Of a stretch of 64,000 nt of DNA, positions 44,771 to 54,436 are shown piece by piece. Source of the DNA: Clostridium sp. Marseille-P299 (GTDB lineage Bacteria > Bacillota > Clostridia > Lachnospirales > Lachnospiraceae); contig NZ_FJVE01000007.1 in the NCBI RefSeq assembly GCF_900078195.1, positions 1,178,001-1,242,000 on the forward strand, in the 5' to 3' direction. The notes under the pieces were generated by a model. The model had not been told where the DNA came from. It was given only the letters and a program-made list of their open reading frames with translations, and did not search any database. The translations under genes were made by a program, and so were the position numbers. The stretch's first letter is position 1. Each line of letters opens with the position of its first letter.

Positions 44771-45698
44771 TGTAACCTCCATTTTTATACTCATAATTTG
44801 TATTATAAGTCAATGTTAAAAATGCATCCTCCATAGTCCCTTGCAGGACTTCATATGCTTGAATGTGATTTTCTAAAGCTTGTAATAAAGGAATGGATAC
44901 TAAAGTATTTGGCAGTTGAACAGTAATACAATTCGTATCTATGTTTGCACGAAAACCAAATGTATTTACAATTTCTAAAACAGTAGCAGTCTCATTTGTA
45001 TGAAGGCGTAATTTATCAAAAGAATATTTTTCCTTTAAGGTAAAAGGAGAGGCATCTGCAACGATTTTTCCATGATCAATTACAACGATATGTTCAGCTT
45101 TTGCAGCTTCTTCCATATTATGAGTGGTTAAAAAAATTGTCATACCAAGCTCATTTTTTAGGTATGAGATTTGATCCCAAACAAGACTTCTTGTTCTAGG
45201 GTCAAGCCCTGTTGTTGGTTCGTCTAGAAATAAGATTTCTGGTTGATGTAGTAAAGCTCTAGCAATTTCACAACGTCTTTTTTGACCACCAGATAATTTT
45301 TTATATCTTTTCTTTAAAAGGTCTGATAACTCGAGAAGTTCGCATACGTTTGAAAGCCGCTTTTTTATAAGATTTGAATCACTACTATAAAGATAAGATC
45401 GATATAATAAATTTTCTTTCACGCTTAACCTATCATCTAGGGAGTTTTCTTGAAACACAACACCGATGTGTTTGCGAATTTTATCTTTTTGTGCATTTAA
45501 ATCAAGACCACAGATACTTGCGGAACCTAAGGTCATCGGATAAAGTGTGCACAGAATATTAATTGTAGTTGACTTACCCGCACCATTTACGCCTAAGAAT
45601 CCAAAGAGTTCTCCTTTTTTTACATGAAAGCTAATATCATTTACAGCATAATTTTCTTTAAATTGCTTAACCATATGATGAACTTGTATTGCGTCCAT
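44721..45698 (-). CDS. ABC exporter ATP-binding protein
   Basis: 325 residues from ATG 45698, with AAAGAGGTG upstream. Walker A FLGVNGAGKST, Q-loop VFQENSLDDRLSV, signature KLSGGQKRRCEIARAL, Walker B ILFLDEPTTGLDP, H-loop TTHNMEE. It belongs to the DrrA/CcmA-like group of exporters. It is the first gene of the cluster ATPase-permease-LytTR-DUF3021-EamA. The C-terminal tail is Asn-rich (YNTNYEYKNGGYNENSSNVN) and overlaps the permease start. Confidence 0.92.
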   Translation of the reverse strand: MDAIQVHHMVKQFKENYAVNDISFHVKKGELFGFLGVNGAGKSTTINILCTLYPMTLGSASICGLDLNAQKDKIRKHIGVVFQENSLDDRLSVKENLLYRSYLYSSDSNLIKKRLSNVCELLELSDLLKKRYKKLSGGQKRRCEIARALLHQPEILFLDEPTTGLDPRTRSLVWDQISYLKNELGMTIFLTTHNMEEAAKAEHIVVIDHGKIVADASPFTLKEKYSFDKLRLHTNETATVLEIVNTFGFRANIDTNCITVQLPNTLVSIPLLQALENHIQAYEVLQGTMEDAFLTLTYNTNYEYKNGGYNENSSNVNETKYETLF

Positions 45699-45857
45699 AT
45701 AACACCTCTTTCTAAAACTAGCATTTTGATAAAATATTATGTTGAAAATATACATAATCATTTTAAATTATGCAAGAACACGAGTTATAAGTGGAAGAAG
45801 ATACGTGGTAAGTTACAATATAACTATGATAAGTTGCATGAGGGTAGGTGACAAAGC

Positions 45858-45952
45858 AAAAAAAACTGTCACACATGGAGCATACGAAAGATATGATACC
45901 TGCTAAGTAGACAGGTTAAATATCAAATGGTATGTGCATGTGCGACAGTTTT
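45858..45952 (-). terminator. argG: Terminator downstream of argG
   Basis: AAAACTGTC-ACACATG (45862-45877) pairs with CATGTGCGACAGTTTT (45937-45952), with an inner ACCTG/CAGGT hairpin. On the minus strand a run of eight T follows. The inner part contains AAGTAGACAGGTTAAATAT, similar to the IS3-like end at about 1243. Confidence 0.8.
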
Positions 45953-45993
45953 AAATAATATTATTAATGTTTTATTAGGTTTTCTATCTTAAA

Positions 45994-47220
45994 TTACTTG
46001 TTGTTTTTCTCAGCCTCAGCCATTTTCATAGCACGAACCTTTAAGGATAAACCAAAAAGATTGATGAAGCCTTCTGCATCATGGTGATCGTATAAATCAC
46101 CTGTAGTAAAGGATGCAATACTTTCATTGTATAAAGAGTAAGGAGAAGTAGTGCCTTGTTTTATAATGTTACCTTTATAAAGCTTTAATTTTACTTCGCC
46201 AGTTACATATTCTTGTGTAACATCAACAAATGCTTGAAATGCTTCACGAAGTGGTGTAAACCATTTTCCTTCATAAACAACGTCTGCAAATTTATTGCCA
46301 ATTTCCTTTTTGCAAGTAAGGGTTGCACGGTCAAGAATTAATTCCTCTAATGCAGTATGAGCTTCCATTAAAATAGTTCCGCCAGGGGTTTCATAAACAC
46401 CACGAGATTTCATACCAACCACACGGTTTTCAACGATATCAACAATACCAACACCATGCTTACCACCAAGTGTATTAAGCTCTGTGATGATATCAGAAGC
46501 TTTCATTTTCTTACCATTTAATGCAACAGGGATTCCTTTTTCAAATGTTAAGGATAGTGTTTCTGCTTCATCAGGTGCCTTTTCAGGAGAAACCCCAAGT
46601 ACTAATAAATGATCATAATTAGGTGCATTGGCTGGATCTTCAAGTTCTAAACCTTCATGACTGATATGCCATAAGTTGCGATCACGGCTGTAGCTGTGGC
46701 TTGCATCGAATGGTAAATCAATTCCATGAGCCTTGCAATATTCGATTTCATCTTCACGAGATTGCATTTTCCAAGTTTCGTTGCATCTCCATGGAGCAAT
46801 AATCTTTAATTCAGGAGCAAGGGCTTTAATACCTAACTCAAAGCGTACCTGATCATTACCTTTACCAGTAGCACCATGACAAATCGCAACAGCGCCTTCT
46901 TTTTTAGCAACTTCAACTAATTTCTTAGCGATAACAGGACGAGCCATAGATGTACCTAATAAGTATTTATTTTCATAAACAGCGCCAGCTTTCACACATG
47001 GCATTACATATTCATCCACGAATTCATCAGTAATATGTTCTATGTACAATTTTGATGCGCCAGATAATTTAGCGCGTTCTTCCAAACCATCTAATTCATT
47101 TCCTTGACCAACATCGATGCAGCAGCAAATAACTTCATAATCATAATTTTCTTTTAACCATGGAATAATTGCAGTAGTATCAAGACCACCGGAGTAAGCG
47201 AGAATTACTTTTTCTTTCAT
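45994..47220 (-). CDS. argG: Argininosuccinate synthase
   Basis: 408 residues. ATP-pyrophosphatase motif [15 protein letters not shown] at the start; [17 protein letters not shown] and [20 protein letters not shown] are characteristic. It joins citrulline and aspartate in arginine synthesis. CTAGGAGG lies eight bases before the ATG. argH does not follow, and the other arginine genes (argCJBD) are 3 kb away on the plus strand. A 13-base motif in its upstream region is shared with argC. Confidence 0.97.
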   Translation of the reverse strand: MKEKVILAYSGGLDTTAIIPWLKENYDYEVICCCIDVGQGNELDGLEERAKLSGASKLYIEHITDEFVDEYVMPCVKAGAVYENKYLLGTSMARPVIAKKLVEVAKKEGAVAICHGATGKGNDQVRFELGIKALAPELKIIAPWRCNETWKMQSREDEIEYCKAHGIDLPFDASHSYSRDRNLWHISHEGLELEDPANAPNYDHLLVLGVSPEKAPDEAETLSLTFEKGIPVALNGKKMKASDIITELNTLGGKHGVGIVDIVENRVVGMKSRGVYETPGGTILMEAHTALEELILDRATLTCKKEIGNKFADVVYEGKWFTPLREAFQAFVDVTQEYVTGEVKLKLYKGNIIKQGTTSPYSLYNESIASFTTGDLYDHHDAEGFINLFGLSLKVRAMKMAEAEKNNK

Positions 47221-47266
47221 TATAATAAGCCTCCTAGATAAAATTTTTCATTTATTTTTAATTAAT

Positions 47267-47304
47267 ATGTATATAAATACAGAAGTTTTAAATAAATATA
47301 CATC
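47267..47304. promoter_or_regulatory. Candidate arginine-repressor site upstream of argG
   Basis: Inverted halves ATGTATATAAATA (from 47267) and ATAAATATACATC (47292-47304). The minus-strand reading GATGTATATTTAT matches GATGTATAATTAT at 49607-49619 upstream of argC with one mismatch. It resembles AT-rich ARG boxes; no repressor gene is in the window. Confidence 0.4.
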
Positions 47305-47599
47305 ATTATTAAAATTTATGCAAGCCCTTTTTCGTTTTTATTTTTATTTTATTATGATTAAGATTTATATTTTATTAAGAGTAGGATTTATATGTATAAG
47401 TATTATATGTCGGAATAATTAAATAAATATAAGAATTATAGAGATTGAAGCTTAATCTTTATAGTGATTGAATATATGGTATCTATTTTGCAAACATTCA
47501 GTAATAGCCAAAAAGTAAAAATAAAATAAATTAATATAAAAATATGGTAAATTATGTTAACTTTTATTTATTTATGTTATATTATAGATGATAGGAAGA

Positions 47600-47800
47600 A
47601 AAGTAATAGAAAAGAAAAGTTGTAGAGAAGTAAATTGAATGAAAAGTAAATTGAATGAAAAGTGAATTGAAAGAAAAGTAAATTGAAAGAAAAGTGAATG
47701 AAAGTTAAAGTGCAAGAAATGTAGATTGAAAGAAAAGTGAATGAAAGTTAAAGTACAAGAAATTTAAAGCGAAAGAATAGTAAAATGAAGAAACGTAAAT
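47600..47800 (+). repeat. Degenerate 16-bp tandem repeats upstream of the PAP2 gene
   Basis: Repeated GAAAAGTAAATTGAAT/GAAAAGTGAATTGAAA units. A larger block starting ATTGAAAGAAAAGTGAATGA (39 bases) is present twice, about 41 bases apart (from about 47683 and 47724), with one difference. The rest of the gap 47221-47599 is AT-rich without a gene. Confidence 0.8.
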
Positions 47801-47817
47801 AAAGAGAGGAAAAATAC

Positions 47818-48480
47818 ATGAGAGAAATTATTAAAAAATACAAGCATGCATGGGTATTACTCTATTTTTTTATTTATTTAATTTGGTTTTTTTATCTAAA
47901 TCAAATAAGTGCAGATAGTTTTCATCCCATCGAAGTTCCCCTTGATGCGAGTATCCCATTTATTGAAGCCTTTATCATACCGTATTATATTTGGTTTGCC
48001 TACATACCTATTGTCATACTTTATTTCTTTTTAAATTCAAAGAAGGAATTTTATCAATGCACCGCATTTTTATTTATTGGTATGACAATTTGTCTTATTA
48101 TTTATTCAGTTTATCCCAATGGAGTTTATTTTAGACCGGATTTAGATAGCCTTGGCAGAGATAATATTTTTATTAAAATGACTCGACTTATATATAATGT
48201 TGATCCAGGTACAAATGTGTGCCCAAGTATACATAGTTTCAATTCCATTGGTGTCTACATTGCATTACATAAAAGCGAAAAAATGAAAGCCCATAAATGG
48301 ATAAGAATAGGAGCATTTCTTTTATCGGTATCCATTTGCTTATCGACTGTTTTTGTAAAACAACATTCCATATTTGATGTATATATGGCGATTCTTTTAG
48401 CGGCTGTTATGTATGTTATTGTTTATGTACCTGATTATAAAAAAGTGTGGTTGAAAGTAAAGCAAGTATTTTCTAAGTGA
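47818..48480 (+). CDS. PAP2-family membrane phosphatase
   Basis: 220 residues with six membrane helices. Catalytic motif 2 is NVCPSIHSFNSIG (PS-x-H) and motif 3 is FVKQHSIFDVYM (the H-x3-D His/Asp). It probably dephosphorylates a lipid phosphate such as phosphatidate or undecaprenyl pyrophosphate, but variant motif 1 prevents a closer call. AGAGAGGA precedes the ATG. It is flanked on both sides by unrelated tandem-repeat arrays. Confidence 0.88.
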   Translation: MREIIKKYKHAWVLLYFFIYLIWFFYLNQISADSFHPIEVPLDASIPFIEAFIIPYYIWFAYIPIVILYFFLNSKKEFYQCTAFLFIGMTICLIIYSVYPNGVYFRPDLDSLGRDNIFIKMTRLIYNVDPGTNVCPSIHSFNSIGVYIALHKSEKMKAHKWIRIGAFLLSVSICLSTVFVKQHSIFDVYMAILLAAVMYVIVYVPDYKKVWLKVKQVFSK

Positions 48481-48512
48481 GCCAAAAACAATAGATAAAT
48501 AATACTTTTAAT

Positions 48513-48739
48513 AAATAGGTATCGCATAATGAAATAGGTATCGCATAATAAAATAGGTATCGAATAATGTAATATGGATCTGATAATGAAATAGGTATCT
48601 AATTATGAGATAGGTATTCAATAATGAGATAGGTATTCAATAATGAGATAGGTATTCAATAATGAGATAGCTATTCAATAATGAAATGGGTATCTAATAA
48701 TGAAATAGATATTAAAAATAAAATAGGCATCTAGTATGA
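48513..48739 (+). repeat. 19-bp tandem repeat array, about 12 copies
   Basis: Exact 19-base period from 48513; units 6-8 are identical (AGATAGGTATTCAATAATG) and the others vary (AAATAGGTATCGCATAATG, AAATAGGTATCTAATTATG). There are no unique spacers, so it is not a CRISPR. It lies between the PAP2 stop and a terminator. Confidence 0.92.
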
Positions 48740-48752
48740 ATGAGTGTAAGAT

Positions 48753-48786
48753 GGTGGTCTCCAGATAATTTGGAGCCACCTTTTTT
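48753..48786 (+). terminator. Terminator after the 19-bp array
   Basis: GGTGG-T-CTCCA pairs with TGGAG-CCACC (48753-48780), one bulged base, then T6. Confidence 0.85.
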
Positions 48787-48979
48787 CTATATTTACAAGA
48801 AAAAAGCATTGTGCTAGAATACCAAACAGCACATTTGGAAAAAATGTGAAGAATAAAAGCTTAGAATAAAGGTTTAAAATAAAACTTAAAATAAAAGCTT
48901 AAATAAATGAAAATTTAAATTAAGAAAAGAATGAATAAAAAAGATAAATATTCATTCTTTTAAAAACAGGAGGATAATT

Positions 48980-49579
48980 ATGTATCAAATTATATTAGCA
49001 TCAGGATCACCAAGAAGAAAAGAAATTTTAGAACAGGTAGGAGTTAGCTTTACGATAAAGGTAAGTGATAAAGAAGAACCAATGGATCAAACAAATCCAG
49101 AATTACTTGTAAAAGAATTATCCATGATGAAAGCCAAAGACGTTGCAGCTAGCATTTTGGCACCAGCGATTATTATTGGAGCAGATACTGTAGTGGCTTT
49201 AGATGGAGTAATATTTGGTAAGCCAAAGAATAAAGAACATGCAAAAGAAATGCTGAAAAAAATGCAAAATAATACACATAAAGTGTATACCGGTGTATGT
49301 ATTTTAATTAAAGAAGAGGATGGAACTACCCGTGAAATATCATTTGCCCAAGCCTCTAAAGTTATGGTTGCACCATTAAATGAATCACAGATTGAAGCTT
49401 ATATAGATACGAACGAACCTATGGATAAAGCAGGAGCTTATGCAATTCAGGGCAAGTTTGCTCCTTATATTTTAGGAATCGAGGGAGATTACTATAATAT
49501 CGTTGGTTTGCCAATCTCTGCAATTTATCAAAACCTTTATAAAAACGGTATCGATTTATTTACTAGAAAAAATATTTAA
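48980..49579 (+). CDS. maf: Maf nucleotide pyrophosphatase
   Basis: 199 residues. IILASGSPRRKEILEQVG at the N-terminus, GADTVVALDGVIFGKPKN with the catalytic Asp, and DKAGAYAIQGKFAPYILGIEGDYYNIVGLP are the Maf signatures. It hydrolyses non-canonical or pyrimidine nucleoside triphosphates and is linked to division arrest. AGGAGG lies nine bases before the ATG. The gene precedes argC by about 155 bases. Confidence 0.95.
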   Translation: MYQIILASGSPRRKEILEQVGVSFTIKVSDKEEPMDQTNPELLVKELSMMKAKDVAASILAPAIIIGADTVVALDGVIFGKPKNKEHAKEMLKKMQNNTHKVYTGVCILIKEEDGTTREISFAQASKVMVAPLNESQIEAYIDTNEPMDKAGAYAIQGKFAPYILGIEGDYYNIVGLPISAIYQNLYKNGIDLFTRKNI

Positions 49580-49606
49580 AAAAGTACTTGAATAAAATTA
49601 CATTAG

Positions 49607-49677
49607 GATGTATAATTATGAAAATTTCAATAACCCATAAATTTACCAAGTAAATGTTTGTATGTTTACTTGGTAAA
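49607..49677 (+). promoter_or_regulatory. argC upstream region: candidate ARG box and perfect palindrome
   Basis: GATGTATAATTAT (49607-49619) is shared with the argG upstream region. TTTACCAAGTAAA (49642-49654) and TTTACTTGGTAAA (49665-49677) are exact reverse complements around a 10-nt loop. No T run follows, so it is not an evident terminator; it may be an operator. Confidence 0.5.
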
Positions 49678-49734
49678 GAAAAAAGACAGTAATCATTAAC
49701 AGAATGAAGAATGGATTACTAGAAAGAGGTGTAT

Positions 49735-50775
49735 ATGATTAAAGTTGGAATTATAGGTTCGACTGGTTATGCAGGCCAAGAACTCGTTCGATTACTGGTA
49801 CAACACAAAGAAGCCGAAATTGTATGGTTTGGCTCAAAGAGTTATATCGATAAAAAGTATTCGGACGTATTTCACAATATGTTTCAGATTGTTGATGCAA
49901 CATGCATGGATGACAATATGGACGAATTAAGTAATCAAGTAGATGTTATTTTTACTGCGACGCCACAGGGTTTATGTGCATCCCTAATGAATGAAACTAT
50001 TTTATCAAAAGTAAAAGTGATTGATTTAAGTGCGGATTACCGAATTAAAGATGTTAATACATATGAGTCATGGTATGGAATTAAGCATGCAAGCCCTAAT
50101 TACATAAGTGAGGCCGTTTATGGTCTTTGTGAAATAAATCGTGAAGAGATAAAAAAAGCTAGACTCATAGCTAATCCAGGATGTTATCCAACCTGCTCAA
50201 TCCTTTCTATTTATCCATTGATAAAAGAAGGCTTGATTGATCCACAAAGTATTATAATTGATGCAAAATCAGGGACATCGGGTGCAGGAAGAGGCGCAAA
50301 AGTTGATAACTTATATTGTGAAGTAAACGAAAATATCAAAGCATATGGTGTTACGACACATCGACATACACCTGAAATAGAAGAACAGCTAGCTATCGCA
50401 GCTGGTGAAAAAATAGCATTAAATTTTACTCCTCATTTAGTACCAATGAACCGAGGAATTCTAGTAACAGCTTACGCAAATCTGAAAGAAAAAGTTTCTT
50501 ATGAGGAAGTAAAAGCAGTTTATGATAAGTACTATAAAAATGAATATTTCGTAAGAGTTCTTGAAAAAGGCATTTCACCAGAAACAAGATGGGTGGAAGG
50601 TAGCAATTTCGTAGATGTTAACTTTCAAATTGATGCTAGAACAAATCGCATTATTATGATGGGTGCGATGGATAATCTAGTAAAAGGAGCAGCAGGTCAG
50701 GCAATTCAGAACATGAATCTTATGTTTGGTTTGTCAGAGGATGAGGGATTAAAACTTGTTCCAATGTTTCCTTAG
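49735..50775 (+). CDS. argC: N-acetyl-gamma-glutamyl-phosphate reductase
   Basis: 346 residues from ATG 49735 with AGAGGTG just upstream. NADP-binding VGIIGSTGYAGQELVRLL, active-site Cys in IANPGCYPTCSILSIYPL, and GTSGAGRGAKVDNLYCEVNE. It reduces N-acetylglutamyl phosphate to the semialdehyde in arginine synthesis. It is the first gene of the argCJBD operon. Confidence 0.97.
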   Translation: MIKVGIIGSTGYAGQELVRLLVQHKEAEIVWFGSKSYIDKKYSDVFHNMFQIVDATCMDDNMDELSNQVDVIFTATPQGLCASLMNETILSKVKVIDLSADYRIKDVNTYESWYGIKHASPNYISEAVYGLCEINREEIKKARLIANPGCYPTCSILSIYPLIKEGLIDPQSIIIDAKSGTSGAGRGAKVDNLYCEVNENIKAYGVTTHRHTPEIEEQLAIAAGEKIALNFTPHLVPMNRGILVTAYANLKEKVSYEEVKAVYDKYYKNEYFVRVLEKGISPETRWVEGSNFVDVNFQIDARTNRIIMMGAMDNLVKGAAGQAIQNMNLMFGLSEDEGLKLVPMFP

Positions 50776-50867
50776 AGATAAAAAATATAAAAATGCAATG
50801 TAAGAGTTCATTACGGACCTTTATCATAATGTGTAAGCCGAATTTAAGCGGCAGAATGTGAGGTATT

Positions 50868-52088
50868 ATGGAGATAATAAATGGTGGAGTAACAGCAGCA
50901 AGTGGTTTTTTAGCAGCTGGTGTATATGCAGGAATTAAGAAGAAAAGAAAAGATATGGCACTGGTTTATTCTACTGTTCCAGCAGTGGCGGCTGGAACAT
51001 TTACAACCAACGTTGTAAAAGCAGCACCTGTAAAATGGGATATGAAACTTTTAAAGGAAAATAAGAAAATCCAAGCTGTCGTATTAAATAGTGGAGTAGC
51101 CAATGCCTGTACTGGCAGTGTAGGTGATGAAAACAATGAAAAAATGGCAAAGGCTGTAGCAGAAGCTCTAAACATACCAGCGGATACTGTTTTAACCGCG
51201 TCCACGGGTGTCATCGGGAAACAACTACCAATCGATGTAATCTGTGAAGGTGCAAAATTGCTACAGGCGGAACTTTCCGATACAAGAGAAGCAGGTTTGT
51301 TAGCAGCAGAAGCAATTATGACGACTGATACCATTTCAAAAGAAGCAGCGGTAAGCTTTATGATAGGAGATAAAAAAGTAACTGTTGGTGGAATGAGTAA
51401 GGGTTCTGGTATGATTCATCCAAACATGGCAACGATGCTTGGCGTTGTTACTACGGATATTGCTATTAGCAAAGAACTTTTACAAGAAGCTATAAGTGAA
51501 GATGTAAAAGAAACCTTTAATATGATTTCCATTGACCGTGATACTTCAACCAACGATTCCTTAATGGTATTAGCAAATGGTCTTGCAGGAAATACTTTAA
51601 TAACGGAAAAAGGCGCTGATTACGATAACTTTGTGAAAGCTCTAAACTACGTAACGAAAACATTAGCTAAGATGATGGCTGGTGATGGTGAAGGAGCAAC
51701 AAAATTATTAGAAGTTACCGTAAAAGGTGCAAGTACAAAAGAGCAAGCGACAATTTTAAGCAAATCCATTATAACATCAAATCTAGTAAAAACTGCGGTG
51801 TTTGGAAATGACGCAAACTGGGGACGAATCCTATGTGCCATGGGATATGCGGGAGTAGAATTTGATCCAGAAGCAGTTGATTTATATATTGAAAGTGAAG
51901 AAGGCAAGTTAAAACTCGTTGAAAATGGAATGGCTACCGATTATTCCGAAGAAATAGCTACTAAAATATTATCTGCAAAAGAAGTAACTGCAATTGCAGA
52001 CATCAAGATGGGAAATGAAAGTGCAACTGCATGGGGATGTGACTTTACCTATGATTATGTAAAAATTAATGCAGACTATCGTTCTTAG
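50868..52088 (+). CDS. argJ: Bifunctional ornithine acetyltransferase / N-acetylglutamate synthase
   Basis: 406 residues. The self-cleavage site is in KGSGMIHPNMATMLGVVTTD (cut before the Thr of ATML). NSGVANACTG and NDANWGRILCAMGYAGVEFD are further signatures. It recycles the acetyl group from N-acetylornithine to glutamate. Its presence agrees with a cyclic arginine pathway without a separate argA. TGAGGTATT precedes the ATG; argB follows. Confidence 0.97.
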   Translation: MEIINGGVTAASGFLAAGVYAGIKKKRKDMALVYSTVPAVAAGTFTTNVVKAAPVKWDMKLLKENKKIQAVVLNSGVANACTGSVGDENNEKMAKAVAEALNIPADTVLTASTGVIGKQLPIDVICEGAKLLQAELSDTREAGLLAAEAIMTTDTISKEAAVSFMIGDKKVTVGGMSKGSGMIHPNMATMLGVVTTDIAISKELLQEAISEDVKETFNMISIDRDTSTNDSLMVLANGLAGNTLITEKGADYDNFVKALNYVTKTLAKMMAGDGEGATKLLEVTVKGASTKEQATILSKSIITSNLVKTAVFGNDANWGRILCAMGYAGVEFDPEAVDLYIESEEGKLKLVENGMATDYSEEIATKILSAKEVTAIADIKMGNESATAWGCDFTYDYVKINADYRS

Positions 52089-52155
52089 AAAATATCGTAT
52101 TTAACATGATTGTAAGATAGGAGTATAGCTGTAGTAAGACAGCATGGAGGATAAC

Positions 52156-53064
52156 ATGGAGCATATGGAACAAAGTTTACTAAAGGCCCAGATATTAATT
52201 GAAGCATTGCCGTACATACAAAAATTTAATCATAAAAAAGTAGTAGTAAAATATGGTGGAAGTGCGATGCTTGATCCAGAATTACAAATGAATGTTATTA
52301 AAGATGTAGCACTCTTAAAACTAGTAGGAATGCAACCAATCATTGTACACGGTGGCGGAAAAGAAATCAGCAAGTGGGTAGAACTTCTTGGTCATGAATC
52401 CAAATTTGTTGAAGGCTTACGAGTAACCGATGAAACAACAATGGAAGTAGCAGAAATGGTGCTTGGCAAGGTGAATAAGCATCTTGTACAAATGGTAGAG
52501 CAACTAGGTGTAAAGGCGGCTGGTATTAGCGGAAAAGACGGGGCTACACTACGAGTTGAGAAAAAATTAGCCAATGGTCAAGACATCGGATTCGTTGGAA
52601 ATATTATTGATGTAAATACAGACTTAATCGATACATTAATCGAAAACGATTTTATCCCTGTAATAGCACCAATCGGTTTAGATAAGGATTTCCAGGCTTA
52701 TAACATAAACGCAGACGATGCAGCCTGCGCAATTGCAAGAGCAGTAGGAGCAGAAAAATTGGCATTTCTAACGGATATCGAAGGGGTATACAAAGATCCC
52801 AGCGATAAAGAATCTTTAATCTCTGTTTTAACTCTTGAAAAAGCAGAAGAGTTAATAGGTGACGGTTTTATTGGCGGTGGAATGCTACCTAAATTAAAAA
52901 ATTGCATAGATGCAGTATTAAATGGAGTATCAAGAGTACATATTTTAGATGGAAGAATGGAGCATTGTTTGCTACTTGAGTTCTTTACCAACAAAGGAAT
53001 TGGAACTGCAATCATCAATGATGAATCGATTTTATTTGAGCACGAAAATGAACCAATTAATTAA
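52156..53064 (+). CDS. argB: N-acetylglutamate kinase
   Basis: 302 residues from ATG 52156, chosen because an earlier in-frame ATG (52144) overlaps the ribosome site [45 protein letters not shown] and [20 protein letters not shown] are the amino-acid-kinase signatures. The N-terminal extension with [15 protein letters not shown] is typical of arginine-sensitive kinases. It phosphorylates N-acetylglutamate. Confidence 0.96.
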   Translation: MEHMEQSLLKAQILIEALPYIQKFNHKKVVVKYGGSAMLDPELQMNVIKDVALLKLVGMQPIIVHGGGKEISKWVELLGHESKFVEGLRVTDETTMEVAEMVLGKVNKHLVQMVEQLGVKAAGISGKDGATLRVEKKLANGQDIGFVGNIIDVNTDLIDTLIENDFIPVIAPIGLDKDFQAYNINADDAACAIARAVGAEKLAFLTDIEGVYKDPSDKESLISVLTLEKAEELIGDGFIGGGMLPKLKNCIDAVLNGVSRVHILDGRMEHCLLLEFFTNKGIGTAIINDESILFEHENEPIN

Positions 53065-53200
53065 TGTATTATTCTGTTTCAAAGTACGGATTCTAGCGAA
53101 AGTTAAGAAGCAGTTAAACAGCAGTTATTGTGTAGAATGAAATTAATCTAGAAAGGAGTGTATTGATGTATTTCAAGTAGATACATCATACAAGGCTAAG

Positions 53201-54382
53201 ATGGAACAATTGGAACTGATCAAAGCAGCAGAAGAACATTTGATGCATACATATAATCGTTATCAGATTGTACTTGACCATGGAGAAGGCGTTTATCTTT
53301 ATGATATAAATGGAAATAAATACTTAGATTTTGGTGCTGGAATAGCAGTGTTTGCCCTCGGATATGGAAATAAAGAATATAACGATGCATTAAAAGGACA
53401 AATCGATAAATTATTACATACATCGAACTACTTTTATAACGAACCAGCAATAAATGCAGCAACAAAATTTTTAGCAGCATCTAAAATGGACCGAGTATTT
53501 TTCACAAGTAGTGGTACAGAAGCGATTGAGGGTGCACTAAAACTTGCAAGAAAATACTACTATAAGAAACATGGAGTAGCAGATAGCGAAATCATCTCTA
53601 TGAATCATTCTTTTCATGGAAGAAGCATGGGTGCCTTATCAGTAACAGGAACTAAAAAATACAGAGAAGCATTCGAACCCTTAATCGGTGGAACCGTGTT
53701 TGCAGAATACAATAATCTAGAGGACGTAAAATCAAAGATATCAAATAAAACAGCAGCCATAATCATGGAAACAGTACAAGGTGAAGGAGGACTTTATCCT
53801 GCCAATGCATCCTTTATAACCGATATAAGAAAATTATGTGATGAAAAAGGAATTCTCCTAATCCTAGACGAAATACAATGTGGCATGGGAAGATGCGGAA
53901 CCATGTTTGCCTATGAACAATACGGAATAAAGCCAGATATTATGACAAGTGCCAAAGCCCTTGGCTGTGGAGTCCCAGTAGGAGCTTTTGCAGCAACCAA
54001 TACGGTAGCAGAAGCATTTGAACCAGGAGATCATGGAACAACCTATGGTGGAAATCCATTTGTATGTGCAGCAATAAATAAAGTCTTTGAAATATATGAA
54101 AAAGAACAAGTTCTTGCAAACGTAAACGAAGTAGGAACCTATTTAGTAACTGAGCTAGATAAACTCGTACAAAAATACGATTGTATCAAAGAACGACGTG
54201 GACTTGGCCTAATGCAAGGACTTGAATTCACAAAACCTGTAAAAGATATCATAGAAAATGCCATGAAACATAATCTCATTGTATTCTCAGCAGGTACCAA
54301 TGTAATACGATTTGTACCACCTCTTATTATTACAAAACAACATGTAGATGAAATGATAACAATCTTAAAAGAGTGCATTTAA
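53201..54382 (+). CDS. argD: Acetylornithine aminotransferase
   Basis: 393 residues. YLDFGAGIAVFALGYGN, FFTSSGTEAIEGALKLARKY, LILDEIQCGMGRCGTMFAYE, the PLP-lysine in TSAKALGCGVPVG, and HGTTYGGNPFVCAA define the class III aminotransferase ArgD. The ATG has only a weak AAGG site. A strong AAAGGAG at about 53154 instead fronts a four-codon ORF (ATG 53166, MYFK stop), which may couple or hinder initiation. It is last in argCJBD and is followed by a terminator. Confidence 0.96.
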   Translation: MEQLELIKAAEEHLMHTYNRYQIVLDHGEGVYLYDINGNKYLDFGAGIAVFALGYGNKEYNDALKGQIDKLLHTSNYFYNEPAINAATKFLAASKMDRVFFTSSGTEAIEGALKLARKYYYKKHGVADSEIISMNHSFHGRSMGALSVTGTKKYREAFEPLIGGTVFAEYNNLEDVKSKISNKTAAIIMETVQGEGGLYPANASFITDIRKLCDEKGILLILDEIQCGMGRCGTMFAYEQYGIKPDIMTSAKALGCGVPVGAFAATNTVAEAFEPGDHGTTYGGNPFVCAAINKVFEIYEKEQVLANVNEVGTYLVTELDKLVQKYDCIKERRGLGLMQGLEFTKPVKDIIENAMKHNLIVFSAGTNVIRFVPPLIITKQHVDEMITILKECI

Positions 54383-54401
54383 TCCACTGCTGTTAACCTC
54401 C

Positions 54402-54436
54402 CTCCCCTCCAAGCTCATAAGTTTGGAGGGGAGTAT
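54402..54436 (+). terminator. GC-rich terminator of argCJBD
   Basis: CTCCCCTCCAA (54402-54412) pairs exactly with TTGGAGGGGAG (54423-54433), then TATTT. Confidence 0.85.

Noticed and set aside
48513..48739. Possible CRISPR array
   Set aside because: Units are contiguous with a 19-base period and no unique spacers, and no cas genes are near.
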